Source of the DNA: Flavobacteriales bacterium | Lineage (GTDB): Bacteria > Bacteroidota > Bacteroidia > Flavobacteriales_D > Cryomorphaceae | DNA: 34,513 nt | Reading direction: 5' to 3' | NCBI GenBank assembly: GCA_007125175.1 | Contig: SLDS01000117.1 | Location: 1 to 34,513, forward strand | In this document: positions 1 to 8,383 of the stretch, in pieces | Numbering within the stretch: position 1 is the first letter of the stretch | Layout of the letters: each line of letters begins with the position of its first letter | Program-made: the position numbers and the translations under genes | The notes under the pieces: generated by a model | Databases searched by the model: none | Told to the model about the DNA's origin: nothing | The model's input: the letters and a program-made list of their open reading frames with translations, nothing else

Positions 1-167
1 CCCGCCTCCTCGCCATTTCCAAAAGCGACATGCTCGATGAGGAGCTCAAAGCCGAGATCAGGCCCTCCCTGCCCAAGTTGCCCTACGTCTTCATCAGCAG
101 TGTGGCGCAGCAGGGGCTCACCGAGCTTAAGGATCTTATCTGGACACACCTCAACAAGGAGGCATGA
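1..167 (+). CDS. obg: GTPase Obg, C-terminal fragment (5' end outside window)
   Basis: The open frame entering the window encodes about 54 residues ending in TGA at 165-167. It carries the end of a small GTPase domain: AISKSD corresponds to the G4 (N/S)KxD guanine-specificity motif and [10 protein letters not shown] to the G5 SA(K) loop, followed by the last helix. This pattern, with a protein ending shortly after the G domain, matches Bacteroidota Obg/CgtA, a ribosome-assembly GTPase of the large subunit. Only the C-terminal sixth is visible, so the glycine-rich Obg domain cannot be confirmed. The stop overlaps the next start as ATGA, suggesting translational coupling with the PAP2 gene. Another Era/Obg-class GTPase is possible but less likely. 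Confidence 0.75.
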   Translation, partial: RLLAISKSDMLDEELKAEIRPSLPKLPYVFISSVAQQGLTELKDLIWTHLNKEA

Positions 168-754
168 TCGAAGCCATTAAGTCATTAGACACCCGGCTCT
201 TCCTCTGGCTCAACAGTCTGCATCAGCCATGGCTAGACCAGCCCATGTACCTCATGACCACCGAGAAGTTTTGGATACCCGCCTACCTGCTCATGCTGTG
301 GATGGTGTACAAGGCCCACGGCTGGCGCATTATGCTTTGGTCCATACTGGGCGTGGCGGTGGTCATCACCCTCGGCGACCGCATCAGTGTGGAGCTGTTC
401 AAAAATGTATTTCAACGATACCGCCCACCTCACAATCTGGACATAGGGCACCTGGTGCACACGGTCAATGATTACAGAGGGGGGCAGTTTGGCTTTGTGA
501 GCTCCCATGCCACCAACAGCTTGGCCATTGCCACCTTCATCTACCTGCTGCTTCGGCGGGCTTTCGCCAAATGGGCCTGGTGGGTATTCGCCTGGGCGGG
601 CCTCTTCACCTACACCCGTATCTACCTGGGCGTGCACTATCCCGCCGATGTGGTATGCGGCGGCCTGCTGGGAGTGGCGATCGGCGCGGGGGTGTACTGG
701 GGTTTTAAGCGGTGGGTACCGGGGGTGGAGCTTGGGCCCCATACGAAGTCCTAA
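164..754 (+). CDS. PAP2-family membrane phosphatase
   Basis: This 196-residue polytopic membrane protein belongs to the type 2 phosphatidic acid phosphatase family. It has the three signature blocks: [10 protein letters not shown] (KX6RP), FVSSHATNS (the PSGH block, here SSH without the glycine) and [12 protein letters not shown] (the RX5HXXXD end of block three). Family members dephosphorylate lipid phosphates such as undecaprenyl diphosphate, phosphatidylglycerophosphate or lipid A. The exact substrate cannot be read from sequence. About five membrane helices are visible with the catalytic blocks facing the periplasm. The start ATG overlaps the obg stop (ATGA). Curiously, the same frame continues open for 41 codons after its TAA (see separate entry). 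Confidence 0.88.
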   Translation: MIEAIKSLDTRLFLWLNSLHQPWLDQPMYLMTTEKFWIPAYLLMLWMVYKAHGWRIMLWSILGVAVVITLGDRISVELFKNVFQRYRPPHNLDIGHLVHTVNDYRGGQFGFVSSHATNSLAIATFIYLLLRRAFAKWAWWVFAWAGLFTYTRIYLGVHYPADVVCGGLLGVAIGAGVYWGFKRWVPGVELGPHTKS

Positions 755-880
755 TTTTCCGAAGCAAGCAGCGGCCTGCTCCGCGCCAAGGCCGCTTACC
801 CGCACTTCACCCTCAAAAACGAGGTGGACAATGAACGCGTGGTGGTGCGGATTGAGCGTCCTGGCCCGCCCTCTCGATGA
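755..880 (+). other. In-frame open tail after the PAP2 stop, possible gene remnant
   Basis: After the PAP2 TAA at 752-754 the same reading frame stays open for 41 codons to the TGA at 878-880. It encodes a protein-like tail (KNEVDNERVVVRIERPG near its end) with no ATG of its own. It could be the remnant of a longer C-terminus cut off by a nonsense change, the relic of another gene, or chance. It fills the spacer between the PAP2 gene and crcB. I do not recognise the peptide and do not call a functional gene. Confidence 0.25.
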
Positions 881-915
881 TATTTGCTTTCTTTGCCCTA
901 AAGGCTGTAGACCTC

Positions 916-1323
916 ATGCTCAAAACCCTCATCCCCATATTCCTCGGCGGGGGCCTTGGCTCCATAGCGCGCTACCTGACGGGAAAAGGCGTCGATCGAC
1001 TGCTAAGCAAGTTTTTGCCAAGCCGTAGCCCCGGCCCTTTTGAGTATACCAGCGTGCCTCTGGGTACTTTCCTCTCCAATGTGATGGCCTGTCTTATCCT
1101 GGGCCTCGTGGTCTACATGGTGGCTCGGGAGCAAATCAGCGGATTCTGGGTGCCCTTTTTCATCGTGGGCTTTTGCGGAGGCTACAGCACCTTTTCCACA
1201 TTTAGCTATGAGACCTTGGGCCTGATGATGTCAGGCCGTTGGCCAATCGCCATTCTTAACATTTTGGTAAGCGTGGCTGTCTGTATCTTCATTTTATTTG
1301 TGGTCGCAAAACAAATGAAATGA
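916..1323 (+). CDS. crcB: CrcB/Fluc fluoride channel
   Basis: This is a 135-residue four-helix membrane protein of the CrcB/Fluc family, dual-topology dimeric channels that expel fluoride. The family signatures are present: GGGLGSIARY at the N-terminus, a conserved Asn in the second helix (FLSNVMA), and GFCGGYSTFSTFSYE, which holds the Phe box and the TFSTFS sodium/fluoride-site motif. The open frame starts at ATG 877, but ATG 916 (MLKTLIPIFLGGG) aligns with the normal family start, so 916 is chosen. It has a somewhat longer first loop (about 20 residues between helices 1 and 2) than E. coli CrcB. No fluoride riboswitch was recognised upstream. Its stop overlaps the next start as ATGA. Confidence 0.9.
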   Translation: MLKTLIPIFLGGGLGSIARYLTGKGVDRLLSKFLPSRSPGPFEYTSVPLGTFLSNVMACLILGLVVYMVAREQISGFWVPFFIVGFCGGYSTFSTFSYETLGLMMSGRWPIAILNILVSVAVCIFILFVVAKQMK

Positions 1324-2972
1324 TCCGCTCCCTGATTTCCGCCATGCTGGGATGCACCTTTCTCTATGCCTGCAGCACTGCATCGGGTGAGAAATTCGCA
1401 CGAGCTTCAAATGACACTGAACGCCCCAAGCTTGTAGTGGGTATCGTGATTGACCAATTTCGCAATGACTACATGCAGCGCTACGCCCATCAGTACAATG
1501 GCGGCTTCAAGCGTATGGTAGATGAAGGCTTCTACTGCGCCAATCATCACTTTAGCTATGTGCCTACCTACACCGGCCCCGGCCATGCCTCTGTGTATAC
1601 CGGTACCACACCTGCTGTGCATGGCATAGCCGCCAACAATTGGTACGATCCGCGAACCAAAGAGGGTATGTACTGCGTGCAAGACAAGTCGGTGCGCACC
1701 ATAGGAATAGCCAATGCCGACGGGCAGATGAGCCCCTTCAATCTCAAAACCACCACCATCACCGATGAGCTCATGCTCAGTCTCAATTTTCGTAGCAAGG
1801 TGGTGGGCATGAGTATCAAAGACAGAGGATCCATCCTTCCGGCGGGTCACTTGGGCAAGGCTTACTGGTATTCCAAGGGCTTCATGATCAGTAGCTCATA
1901 CTATATGGAGGAGCTGCCATCCTGGGTGCAAGACTTCAATTCGCGAGGCCTGCCTGCCACTTACGTGAAAAAAGGCTGGGAGCCACTTCTTCCTCTTGAT
2001 CAGTACACTTCGAGTCTGCCCGATGACAGTCCATACGAAAGCAAATGGGTGGGCGAGGAAGCCCCATTGCTGCCCAAAGACCTCCAAAGTCTTGTAGAAG
2101 CCAATGGCTTGCACAATGTGTTTAAGCGTACCCCGCAGTGCAATACCTTTTTACTCGATTTTGCGAAAGCTGCAGTACTCGCCGAAGACCTGGGTCAGGA
2201 TGCCGATACCGACTTCCTTTGCGTAAGCTTCTCAACGCCTGACTATATGGGGCACGCCATGGGCACAAGGGCCGTCGAAATTCAGGACATGTACCTGCGC
2301 TTGGATCGCGAGCTCGGTGAATTCTATGACTTCCTCGATCAAAATGTGGGCAAGGGCCAATACACCGTATTCCTCACCGCCGACCACGGTGCAGCTGATG
2401 TGCCCCAGTTCAGTATGGATTACGGACTGCCGGGAGGATACATCGATGTAAAGGAAATTCAAGAGGAACTTTTGAATGCCCTTACAGACCATCATCCCAA
2501 GGGAGCAACTTTCGTGGAAAAAGTAGAGGAGGACCGCATCTTTCTCGATCGCAAGGCTGTAGCTGAGGCCGGTGTCAATTATCAAGATATTTGCGACTTG
2601 ATCGCCTATACCCTGCGCATGCAGCCTGGTATTTACAACGCATATCCCACACGCGACATCCTCCAGGGAGGTGGTACAGAATGGCCCGTACGCAACCTTA
2701 CGAGAGGACTCTATCCACCCCTCGCGGGCGATGTCTTTGTGGTAAGTGAGAGTGGGTGGATCAGCTATGGGCCTACCGGTACTACCCACGGCACCCCCTA
2801 CACCTACGATACGCATGTGCCTTTGCTATTGATGGGTAAGGGCATAAAGCCCGGTCGCACACTCCGAAAGACCCACATACGCGACATAGCTCCAACCTTG
2901 AGCATGGCGCTTGATATATCCTTGCCCAGCGGCGCCACGGGGATTCCAATAAGTGAGGCGCTTATTAAGTGA
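1320..2972 (+). CDS. pafA: PafA-like alkaline phosphatase, lipoprotein
   Basis: This 550-residue protein is an alkaline phosphatase superfamily hydrolase of the PafA type, a phosphate-insensitive periplasmic phosphomonoesterase common in Bacteroidota. It opens with a lipoprotein signal whose lipobox is LYAC (Cys18). Active-site elements line up with PafA: metal ligand D45 in VIDQFRND, nucleophile T85 in PTYTGPGHAS, N106 in GIAANNWYD, K167 and R169 in IKDRGS, then metal ligands in TPDYMGHAMG, TADHGA and a late TTHGTPYTYDTH. The Lys/Arg/Asn trio is the monoesterase signature that separates PafA from diesterase relatives. It likely scavenges phosphate from organic esters at the cell envelope. 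The ATGA overlap with crcB indicates operon coupling. Confidence 0.9.
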   Translation: MIRSLISAMLGCTFLYACSTASGEKFARASNDTERPKLVVGIVIDQFRNDYMQRYAHQYNGGFKRMVDEGFYCANHHFSYVPTYTGPGHASVYTGTTPAVHGIAANNWYDPRTKEGMYCVQDKSVRTIGIANADGQMSPFNLKTTTITDELMLSLNFRSKVVGMSIKDRGSILPAGHLGKAYWYSKGFMISSSYYMEELPSWVQDFNSRGLPATYVKKGWEPLLPLDQYTSSLPDDSPYESKWVGEEAPLLPKDLQSLVEANGLHNVFKRTPQCNTFLLDFAKAAVLAEDLGQDADTDFLCVSFSTPDYMGHAMGTRAVEIQDMYLRLDRELGEFYDFLDQNVGKGQYTVFLTADHGAADVPQFSMDYGLPGGYIDVKEIQEELLNALTDHHPKGATFVEKVEEDRIFLDRKAVAEAGVNYQDICDLIAYTLRMQPGIYNAYPTRDILQGGGTEWPVRNLTRGLYPPLAGDVFVVSESGWISYGPTGTTHGTPYTYDTHVPLLLMGKGIKPGRTLRKTHIRDIAPTLSMALDISLPSGATGIPISEALIK

Positions 2973-3139
2973 GGTGCTGTCCTGATATTTCAGGCTTGGG
3001 CTTAAGCCAAGAGAGCTTGCTGCCCTGCGCTATGCGGTAGGAAGGTCTGTGAATGGATTTAGTTCGGAGTAAAAAAGTGGGCAATGAAGTGGAATAAAAG
3101 CCGTTTTTGTGCTAAGTTCACTCCCTAATTGAGTTTCCC

Positions 3140-3469
3140 ATGAAAAAAGTACTTCTCTTCTCCTTGTTTATTACAGGTGCTTCATTGACGATGCAGGCAC
3201 AAAGTACAGCTGATAAGATCGACCCTCCGAAGAAATCGAAGTGCTGTGCTTCCAAAGCTGAAAAAGCCAAATGTGCTGAGATGAAAGCCGCTAGCACTGA
3301 TGCCTCTGCGCAATCGGATGCGAGCGCTGACAATTCAGCTGCGAAGTCGGAGTCGGCTGCTAAGCCCGCTTGCTGTGCCTCCAAGGCCGCTGCTCAGGAG
3401 ACCAAACCGTGCTCTGGCAAAACCGTGGCTGCTGCTAAGAAAAAGGCCGAGGAAGAAGATTTGCCTTGA
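3140..3469 (+). CDS. Small secreted Cys/Ala/Lys-rich protein with CCASKA repeats
   Basis: This 109-residue protein is not recognised. Residues 1-20 form a clear signal peptide (MKKVLLFSLFITGASLTMQAQ, cleavage probably after MQA). The mature part is low complexity, rich in Ala, Lys, Ser and Glu, with six cysteines in two similar units: KCCASKAEKAKC (C35, C36, C45) and ACCASKAAAQETKPC (C78, C79, C91), separated by a Ser/Ala/Asp linker. Paired CC followed by a further Cys could bind a metal or form disulfides, but no function can be assigned. It stands alone between the phosphatase operon and the convergent regulator gene. Signal peptide and regular codon phase make it a credible gene. Confidence 0.7.
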   Translation: MKKVLLFSLFITGASLTMQAQSTADKIDPPKKSKCCASKAEKAKCAEMKAASTDASAQSDASADNSAAKSESAAKPACCASKAAAQETKPCSGKTVAAAKKKAEEEDLP

Positions 3470-3532
3470 TGCCAAGCTGGCTTGAGGCCCTGACGGCTGG
3501 GTGAGTGCTCTACACTTAAAAAATATTTGAGA

Positions 3533-4702
3533 TCACGCTTCCGGATTCGCATAGCGTTTCACATCGGCAGCTGTGATTTCATTGTCGCAGAGTATCACCA
3601 ACCTTTCAATTACATTTCGTAGCTCTCGGATATTGCCTGTCCAGTCAATCTCTTGGAGCACTTTCAGTGCATCCTTGTTCAATCTCTTGGGAGCTATGCC
3701 TTGCTCTTTGCATATATTGTCGAGGAAGTGCTCTGTGAGCATGGGAATGTCTTCTCTGCGCTCATTGAGAGGCGGCACCTGTATGAGGATTACGCTGATA
3801 CGGTGATAGAGATCTTCCCTGAAGTTCCCTTTTTCGATTTCTTTTCGCAGGTCTTTGTTGGTGGCTGCCAGTACCCTTGGATCTACCTTGATATCCTTGT
3901 CGCCGCCCACCCTTGTGATCCTTTTTTCTTGCAGCGCTCGGAGTACTTTGGCTTGAGCCGAAGGACTCATATCGCCAATTTCGTCCAGAAATAGCGTGCC
4001 TCCATCGGCCTGTTCAAACTTGCCTTTGCGCTGCTTGATAGCTGAGGTGAAGGAGCCCTTTTCATGTCCGAAGAGCTCACTTTCGATGAGTTCTGAGGGG
4101 ATGGCGGCACAGTTTACTTCTACAAAGGGGGCTTTGGCTCGCTTGCTCTTTTCATGGAGTTGGCGGGCAACAAGCTCTTTTCCAGAGCCATTTGGGCCGG
4201 TGATGAGCACCCGCGCATCGCTCGGTGCTACTTTGTCAATCATCTCCTTGATGCCTTTGAGTGCCGCCGATTCTCCGATGATATCGTAGCCTTTGATCAG
4301 CTTGATGGTCTTGCGCAATTGCTTGGCTTCGCTTTCCAGGTTGCTCCTATTTAGTGCATTGCGTAAAGTGACGAGGGTTCGGTTGAGATCGAGAGGTTTC
4401 TCGATAAAGTCGTAGGCACCCTTTTTGATCGCTTCTACAGCTGTTTCGATATTGCCATGTCCGGAGATCATGATAAGCGGAGTACTCACTCCATTCTCCA
4501 GGCATTTTTGCAGCAGCTCCATCCCATCGCTCTTGGGCATCTTGATGTCGCAAAGTGCTACATCATAATTGTTTTCAGATAGTTTTTTGTAGCCTTCTTC
4601 ACCGTCTTCTGCCAGGTCTACCGAGAACTTTTCAAACTCGAGTATTTCCTTGAGGGTATTGCGAATGCTTCTTTCGTCGTCAATTACGAGTACGTTTGCC
4701 AT
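3533..4702 (-). CDS. NtrC-family response regulator (receiver + AAA+), no HTH domain
   Basis: This 389-residue protein has an N-terminal receiver domain (acidic pocket VIDDE, phospho-acceptor D52 in CDIKMP, K102) and a sigma-54-type AAA+ domain. The latter shows Walker A GPNGSGKE (169-176), Walker B TLFLDE (236-241) and the usual NWTGNIRELRN-like end (DWTGNIRELRNVIERL). Two features are odd. The sigma-54 contact loop is GSFTSA rather than GAFTGA, and the protein stops right after the AAA+ lid, without the Fis-type HTH of NtrC. I recall this short form as common in Flavobacteriia. It may act from solution or through a partner. It lies 8 bp downstream of the ppx gene, evidently in one operon. 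Confidence 0.9.
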   Translation of the reverse strand: MANVLVIDDERSIRNTLKEILEFEKFSVDLAEDGEEGYKKLSENNYDVALCDIKMPKSDGMELLQKCLENGVSTPLIMISGHGNIETAVEAIKKGAYDFIEKPLDLNRTLVTLRNALNRSNLESEAKQLRKTIKLIKGYDIIGESAALKGIKEMIDKVAPSDARVLITGPNGSGKELVARQLHEKSKRAKAPFVEVNCAAIPSELIESELFGHEKGSFTSAIKQRKGKFEQADGGTLFLDEIGDMSPSAQAKVLRALQEKRITRVGGDKDIKVDPRVLAATNKDLRKEIEKGNFREDLYHRISVILIQVPPLNERREDIPMLTEHFLDNICKEQGIAPKRLNKDALKVLQEIDWTGNIRELRNVIERLVILCDNEITAADVKRYANPEA

Positions 4703-4710
4703 ATGATTGC

Positions 4711-5649
4711 TTAAAGCTTTCCATGAAGGACGTCAAAAAGTACGCCTTCCTTGAGTGAATAACGTGAAATGCTAGCGCTTGCTATGCCTGTATGGCGCAG
4801 AACCATGCGCACAAAGAGAGCTGAGATGACGATCATGCGGACGCGATACTCAGGCATATGGGGCATGAGCTCGCGTTCCTTGAGGGTGGAATTAATTATT
4901 TCATTCAGCAGTGCTTTCAGGGCGTCCATGTCAAAAGGGAGGGAGCTTTTTTCGAAAACCTCTTCGTAATTGCCCACGCGCTCGGATATCACATCGCAAA
5001 AGGTGTCGAAAGATCCCGATGAACCTACAAGATGTGTTACCTTGTGTTTCTGCGTTTGTTCAATGAGTTCATGGACCTCCTCGTGGAGGAAGTTGTCGAG
5101 TTTTGTTTCCTCTTCTTTGCTCAGAGGATCCGAAGGGTTGAATTTTTCCCATAGCCGCGATACGCCAAGTTCGTAGCTCTTGGCCCAGAGCACCTCTTCC
5201 TTATTGGCAATTACAAACTCTGTGCTGCCGCCACCTATGTCCATGATCAAGGAGGTGTCCTTGCCAAGAGCGCCGGATAGGCTCACACCTTTGTACACCA
5301 TAAGGGCCTCCTTCTCACCGCTAATTACCTGCACCTTCAGCCCGAAGAGTTCTTTAATCTTGTGCAGGAATTCGTCTGCATTGGTGGCATTGCGGGTGGC
5401 GGAGGTGGCAAAAGCATGTATGCGATCACAGTACTCTGCCTTGATCCGGGAGATTTGTGCCTCAAGGGCCACGAAAGCCCTTTGCATGGCCTCCTCGGTG
5501 ATGTAGTTTTTCGAAAAGCCTCCTTCACCGAGTTTCACCGCAATCTTCGAGCGGTACAGGGGTTTATATTCTCCATTTCCTCCTACTTCTGCGATCAGCA
5601 GGTTGAAGGTATTGGAGCCCATATCAACGATTCCTATTTTCAAGTTCAA
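4711..5649 (-). CDS. ppx: Ppx/GppA-family phosphatase (exopolyphosphatase-like)
   Basis: This 312-residue protein of the Ppx/GppA phosphatase family has the ASKHA (actin-like) fold. The N-terminal phosphate-1 motif is GIVDMGSNTFNLLIAEV and the phosphate-2 motif is MDIGGGSTEFVIA. Members hydrolyse terminal phosphate from polyphosphate or convert pppGpp to ppGpp. The roughly 300-residue length corresponds to the two-domain short form lacking the C-terminal HD-like domain of E. coli Ppx. It is the first gene of a two-gene operon with the short NtrC-like regulator, from a promoter divergent to that of the glycosyltransferase gene. Whether polyphosphate or pppGpp is the substrate cannot be decided here. 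Confidence 0.88.
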   Translation of the reverse strand: MNLKIGIVDMGSNTFNLLIAEVGGNGEYKPLYRSKIAVKLGEGGFSKNYITEEAMQRAFVALEAQISRIKAEYCDRIHAFATSATRNATNADEFLHKIKELFGLKVQVISGEKEALMVYKGVSLSGALGKDTSLIMDIGGGSTEFVIANKEEVLWAKSYELGVSRLWEKFNPSDPLSKEEETKLDNFLHEEVHELIEQTQKHKVTHLVGSSGSFDTFCDVISERVGNYEEVFEKSSLPFDMDALKALLNEIINSTLKERELMPHMPEYRVRMIVISALFVRMVLRHTGIASASISRYSLKEGVLFDVLHGKL

Positions 5650-5667
5650 GCCTTTTTTATCGGGCAG

Positions 5668-5697
5668 CTAAGATACTTGATTATGCAGAATGCGCAA
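5668..5697 (-). promoter_or_regulatory. Bacteroidota-type promoter of the ppx operon
   Basis: On the minus strand TTG (5695-5697) is followed after 19 nt by TATCTTAG (5668-5675), which matches the TAnnTTTG -7 consensus with one mismatch. Transcription would begin near 5662, leaving a leader of about 13 nt before the ATG at 5649. Confidence 0.55.
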
Positions 5698-5730
5698 CCG
5701 CATGGTATGCCTTCATTTCACCTTATCGCC

Positions 5731-5759
5731 TTTGTTTCGGATTTTTAAGATTATCTTCG
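5731..5759 (+). promoter_or_regulatory. Bacteroidota-type promoter of the family 2 glycosyltransferase gene
   Basis: TTTG (5731-5734) is followed after 17 nt by TATCTTCG (5752-5759), one mismatch from TAnnTTTG. Transcription would start near 5765, about 10 nt before the ATG at 5776. It is arranged back to back with the ppx promoter. Confidence 0.55.
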
Positions 5760-5775
5760 CCGCTCTTTTAAAGGT

Positions 5776-6510
5776 ATGAAATCACCGCATCCCCTCAAAA
5801 AGCTTTCCATCGTCATTCCAGCCTACAATGAAGGCGCGACCATACACCTCATTCTGAATAAAATCAGAGAAGTCGAGCTGATAGGAGCAATTGAAAAGGA
5901 AGTTATCATCGTAAATGATGCTTCGACTGATGATACCGCAGAAAGAATACGCGAGTACATTTCAAAGAATGAAGGATTCAATATCTGCTTCTTTGAGCAG
6001 GAGCGCAATATGGGAAAGGGCGCTGCGCTGCACAGAGGGATAAAAGAGGCCAGCGGAGAATATATCATCATCCAAGATGCTGATCTCGAGTACGATCCTC
6101 AAGAATACAACTTGCTGCTCAGACCAGTGGTTCAGGGCTGGGCAGATGTGGTATACGGTTCGCGCTTTATGGGTGGCAATCCGCACCGCATTCTCTTCTT
6201 TTGGCACAGCATCGGCAATAAGATGCTGACATTTATGTCTAATGCACTTACCAATTTGAATCTCACAGATATGGAGACCTGTTACAAATTGATGCGGGCA
6301 GATCTGGTCAAGTCATTGAACCTTAAAGAAAATAGGTTTGGTTTTGAGCCTGAGGTTACTGCCAAGCTTTCACGTATTAAAGGGGTTCGCTTCTACGAAG
6401 TGGGGATTTCTTATTACGGCCGCACCTACGCCGAAGGCAAAAAGATCAATTGGAAAGACGGCTTCAGGGCGATCTACTGCATCTTGAAGTACAATCTCTG
6501 GAGTGCCTAG
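5776..6510 (+). CDS. Family 2 glycosyltransferase, DPM1-like
   Basis: This 244-residue GT-A fold glycosyltransferase (GT2) resembles dolichyl/polyprenyl-phosphate mannose synthases. The N-terminus [14 protein letters not shown] and [12 protein letters not shown] form the nucleotide-sugar site. [31 protein letters not shown] contains the metal-binding DxD-like QDAD. The segment [19 protein letters not shown] is typical of the DPM1 group, as is the end with [16 protein letters not shown]. There are no C-terminal membrane helices, so the enzyme is soluble or peripheral. It probably charges a polyprenyl phosphate with a sugar for a membrane GT-C enzyme. The convergent polytopic protein next door could be such a partner, though this is inference only. 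Confidence 0.88.
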   Translation: MKSPHPLKKLSIVIPAYNEGATIHLILNKIREVELIGAIEKEVIIVNDASTDDTAERIREYISKNEGFNICFFEQERNMGKGAALHRGIKEASGEYIIIQDADLEYDPQEYNLLLRPVVQGWADVVYGSRFMGGNPHRILFFWHSIGNKMLTFMSNALTNLNLTDMETCYKLMRADLVKSLNLKENRFGFEPEVTAKLSRIKGVRFYEVGISYYGRTYAEGKKINWKDGFRAIYCILKYNLWSA

Positions 6511-6550
6511 CTCTCATTGCAGTCCACTTCTTTTGCCGCAAGGCTGAAGG

Positions 6551-8383
6551 TCAAAAACGCGCCTCACTGCGGCAGCCTACACCACTGCCTTCTCCATTGA
6601 GGAGAATTTCAAATTCTATGATGTACTCTCCCGATATCCAGTGCGTCCATACATAGACGCCCATGTTCGCGTTGCTTTCCGCAAAAATGTCGCTCTCGAG
6701 ACGGGTCGAATAGACGTTTTTGATCAGGTATTCACCCTCCGTGCTGAGAATATGATAGGTGATCTTAAGTCCATCTCCTTCAGCATGAGAGCCTGAGCCG
6801 ATTCGCTTTTCACCCTTGTTGGAAATATGGACGGTCTGTACCCTGAGGTGGTCTACATCCGGTGGCAGAGATTGAGCTGAGCGCATGCTCAGGTGCTCTT
6901 GAATGTACTCCATTTTCAGATCGCCCGCAGGGCTCACGAGGGCTTCGTATACTCGATCAATAGGCAGCTTGAAGTAGGGAATGGAGTTGACACGCTCGAT
7001 GTGAAACCATGCGGGTTGGAAATCGGGTCCTACAAAAGTTTCGCGGGCATTGAGCATGCCTCTCACATACTCGAAATCCCGGTCGGGGTAAACTGTGGTG
7101 GTTGGGAGCCCTGAGGTAGTGGAGAGTAGCATCATCTCAAAGGGCATGGCCCAATGAGCAAATGCGTAGTAATCGGGATAGTGGCTGAGTGGCAGGTAGG
7201 CTTTTTGAATGTTCTGAGACGCCATATTGGAGCTGAGCCTTTCGAGATAGTCGACCTTTTTGCTCGGTGTATGATGGCCTTCCCATATTTGCAGCAGCCC
7301 CAATCCCAGGAGGAGTACTATGGCCGCCGGTCGAAGAAATTTTGCCGTAAGGCTGGTTTTGACTACATACCATGCAAGACTGATTCCAGTGAATAAGCCC
7401 AGAACGGTGTAGTAATTTTCGTACATCAATATACTTTCACCCTGATAGAATGTGATGAGAATGACCAGTATGAAGCCCAAAAAGGAGAGCAAGTAAAAAG
7501 CTGCAGCCAACCACGCCCTGTGCAGTGCCATCACAATGAGGCAGATGATTGGCAATACAATGAGAAGCCTGAAGTGCTGAAAATTGTTGATGAGGTGGAT
7601 GGTGGAAGGCAGTTCGGGGAGCTTCCATAAGTAAGTCCAATACTCATAAACAGAGATGAACTTACCCTTCTCATAGTCTGAAAAAGTGAGTAGCTTAATG
7701 CGAATGACGAACCAAATGAGACTGATGACGGCCAGGAATCCCAAGGACTTGCGCCGAGACGCCTCACTCACTATCCATGTGAAGCCCAGTACGTAAAAAA
7801 CCGGGAAAAGCGTGATTTGATGGTAAAAAGATATCCAAATGATCAAGGCAAAGGCCAGGAGGTCGCGCCAATGGAGCTCGATACCATACACCTTTTTGCC
7901 GGAAGGCCCGGCCCCCGTGCGCGTGTCATCGAGTAGCGCCCACAAAATGCAGCATAGGGCCAGGGCCTGATACAGCTCGGCCGTGGAGTAGTAGAATGTG
8001 CGGTAGAAGCCTGCACAGAGGGTAATGCACAGCGCCATTGCGGCCGCTTGATGCTTGACCCAGAAATCGATGATGAGGTAATAGATGAAGTACAAAAGAA
8101 TGAAGGACAGCGAGTAGAGCTTTAGGAAGAGCTCCAGTGATGCTCCCAATTTCAGCGACAAAGCGGGCAATACCTGTGAGGGCCATGAGCCAATTCGTCC
8201 CAGCACTGCCGAGGGCTGCCCAGAGTCGAGTACGAGAAAGGAAAACAGGGCAGGGTCAAAGAGGCACATGCGCTCCCGCCAAAATTCCAGTGAAAACTGC
8301 ATGAGGAAAGCAAGAAACACGAAGTAGAAAGTGCGCAAGGCAATGTGCTCTTCCCGTGAAATTAGGTTTGACCTTTGATACAT
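6551..8383 (-). CDS. Large polytopic membrane protein of unknown function, GT-C-like architecture
   Basis: This 610-residue protein is not recognised. Roughly the first 370 residues are a run of about ten or more hydrophobic helices (for example FVFLAFLMQFSLEF, LALCCILWALL, LLAFALIIWISFY, LLIVLPIICLIVMAL, AAIVLLLGLGLLQI). The remainder is a soluble, probably periplasmic C-terminal region of about 230 residues. An acidic/aromatic first loop after helix 1 and this two-part layout resemble GT-C glycosyltransferases (ArnT/PMT-like), but no catalytic motif can be named. It converges on the DPM1-like gene with about 40 bp between stops. A transport role is an alternative. Confidence 0.65.
   Translation of the reverse strand: MYQRSNLISREEHIALRTFYFVFLAFLMQFSLEFWRERMCLFDPALFSFLVLDSGQPSAVLGRIGSWPSQVLPALSLKLGASLELFLKLYSLSFILLYFIYYLIIDFWVKHQAAAMALCITLCAGFYRTFYYSTAELYQALALCCILWALLDDTRTGAGPSGKKVYGIELHWRDLLAFALIIWISFYHQITLFPVFYVLGFTWIVSEASRRKSLGFLAVISLIWFVIRIKLLTFSDYEKGKFISVYEYWTYLWKLPELPSTIHLINNFQHFRLLIVLPIICLIVMALHRAWLAAAFYLLSFLGFILVILITFYQGESILMYENYYTVLGLFTGISLAWYVVKTSLTAKFLRPAAIVLLLGLGLLQIWEGHHTPSKKVDYLERLSSNMASQNIQKAYLPLSHYPDYYAFAHWAMPFEMMLLSTTSGLPTTTVYPDRDFEYVRGMLNARETFVGPDFQPAWFHIERVNSIPYFKLPIDRVYEALVSPAGDLKMEYIQEHLSMRSAQSLPPDVDHLRVQTVHISNKGEKRIGSGSHAEGDGLKITYHILSTEGEYLIKNVYSTRLESDIFAESNANMGVYVWTHWISGEYIIEFEILLNGEGSGVGCRSEARF

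Noticed and set aside
2994-3012. CTTGGGCTTAAGCCAAG imperfect palindrome after pafA
   Set aside because: It has a one-base bulge, essentially no loop and no T-tract, so it is not a terminator; it may be chance.
3104-3120. TTTTTG and TAAGTTCA upstream of the Cys-rich gene as a promoter
   Set aside because: Only four of six -7 positions match and the spacing to a TTG is wrong.
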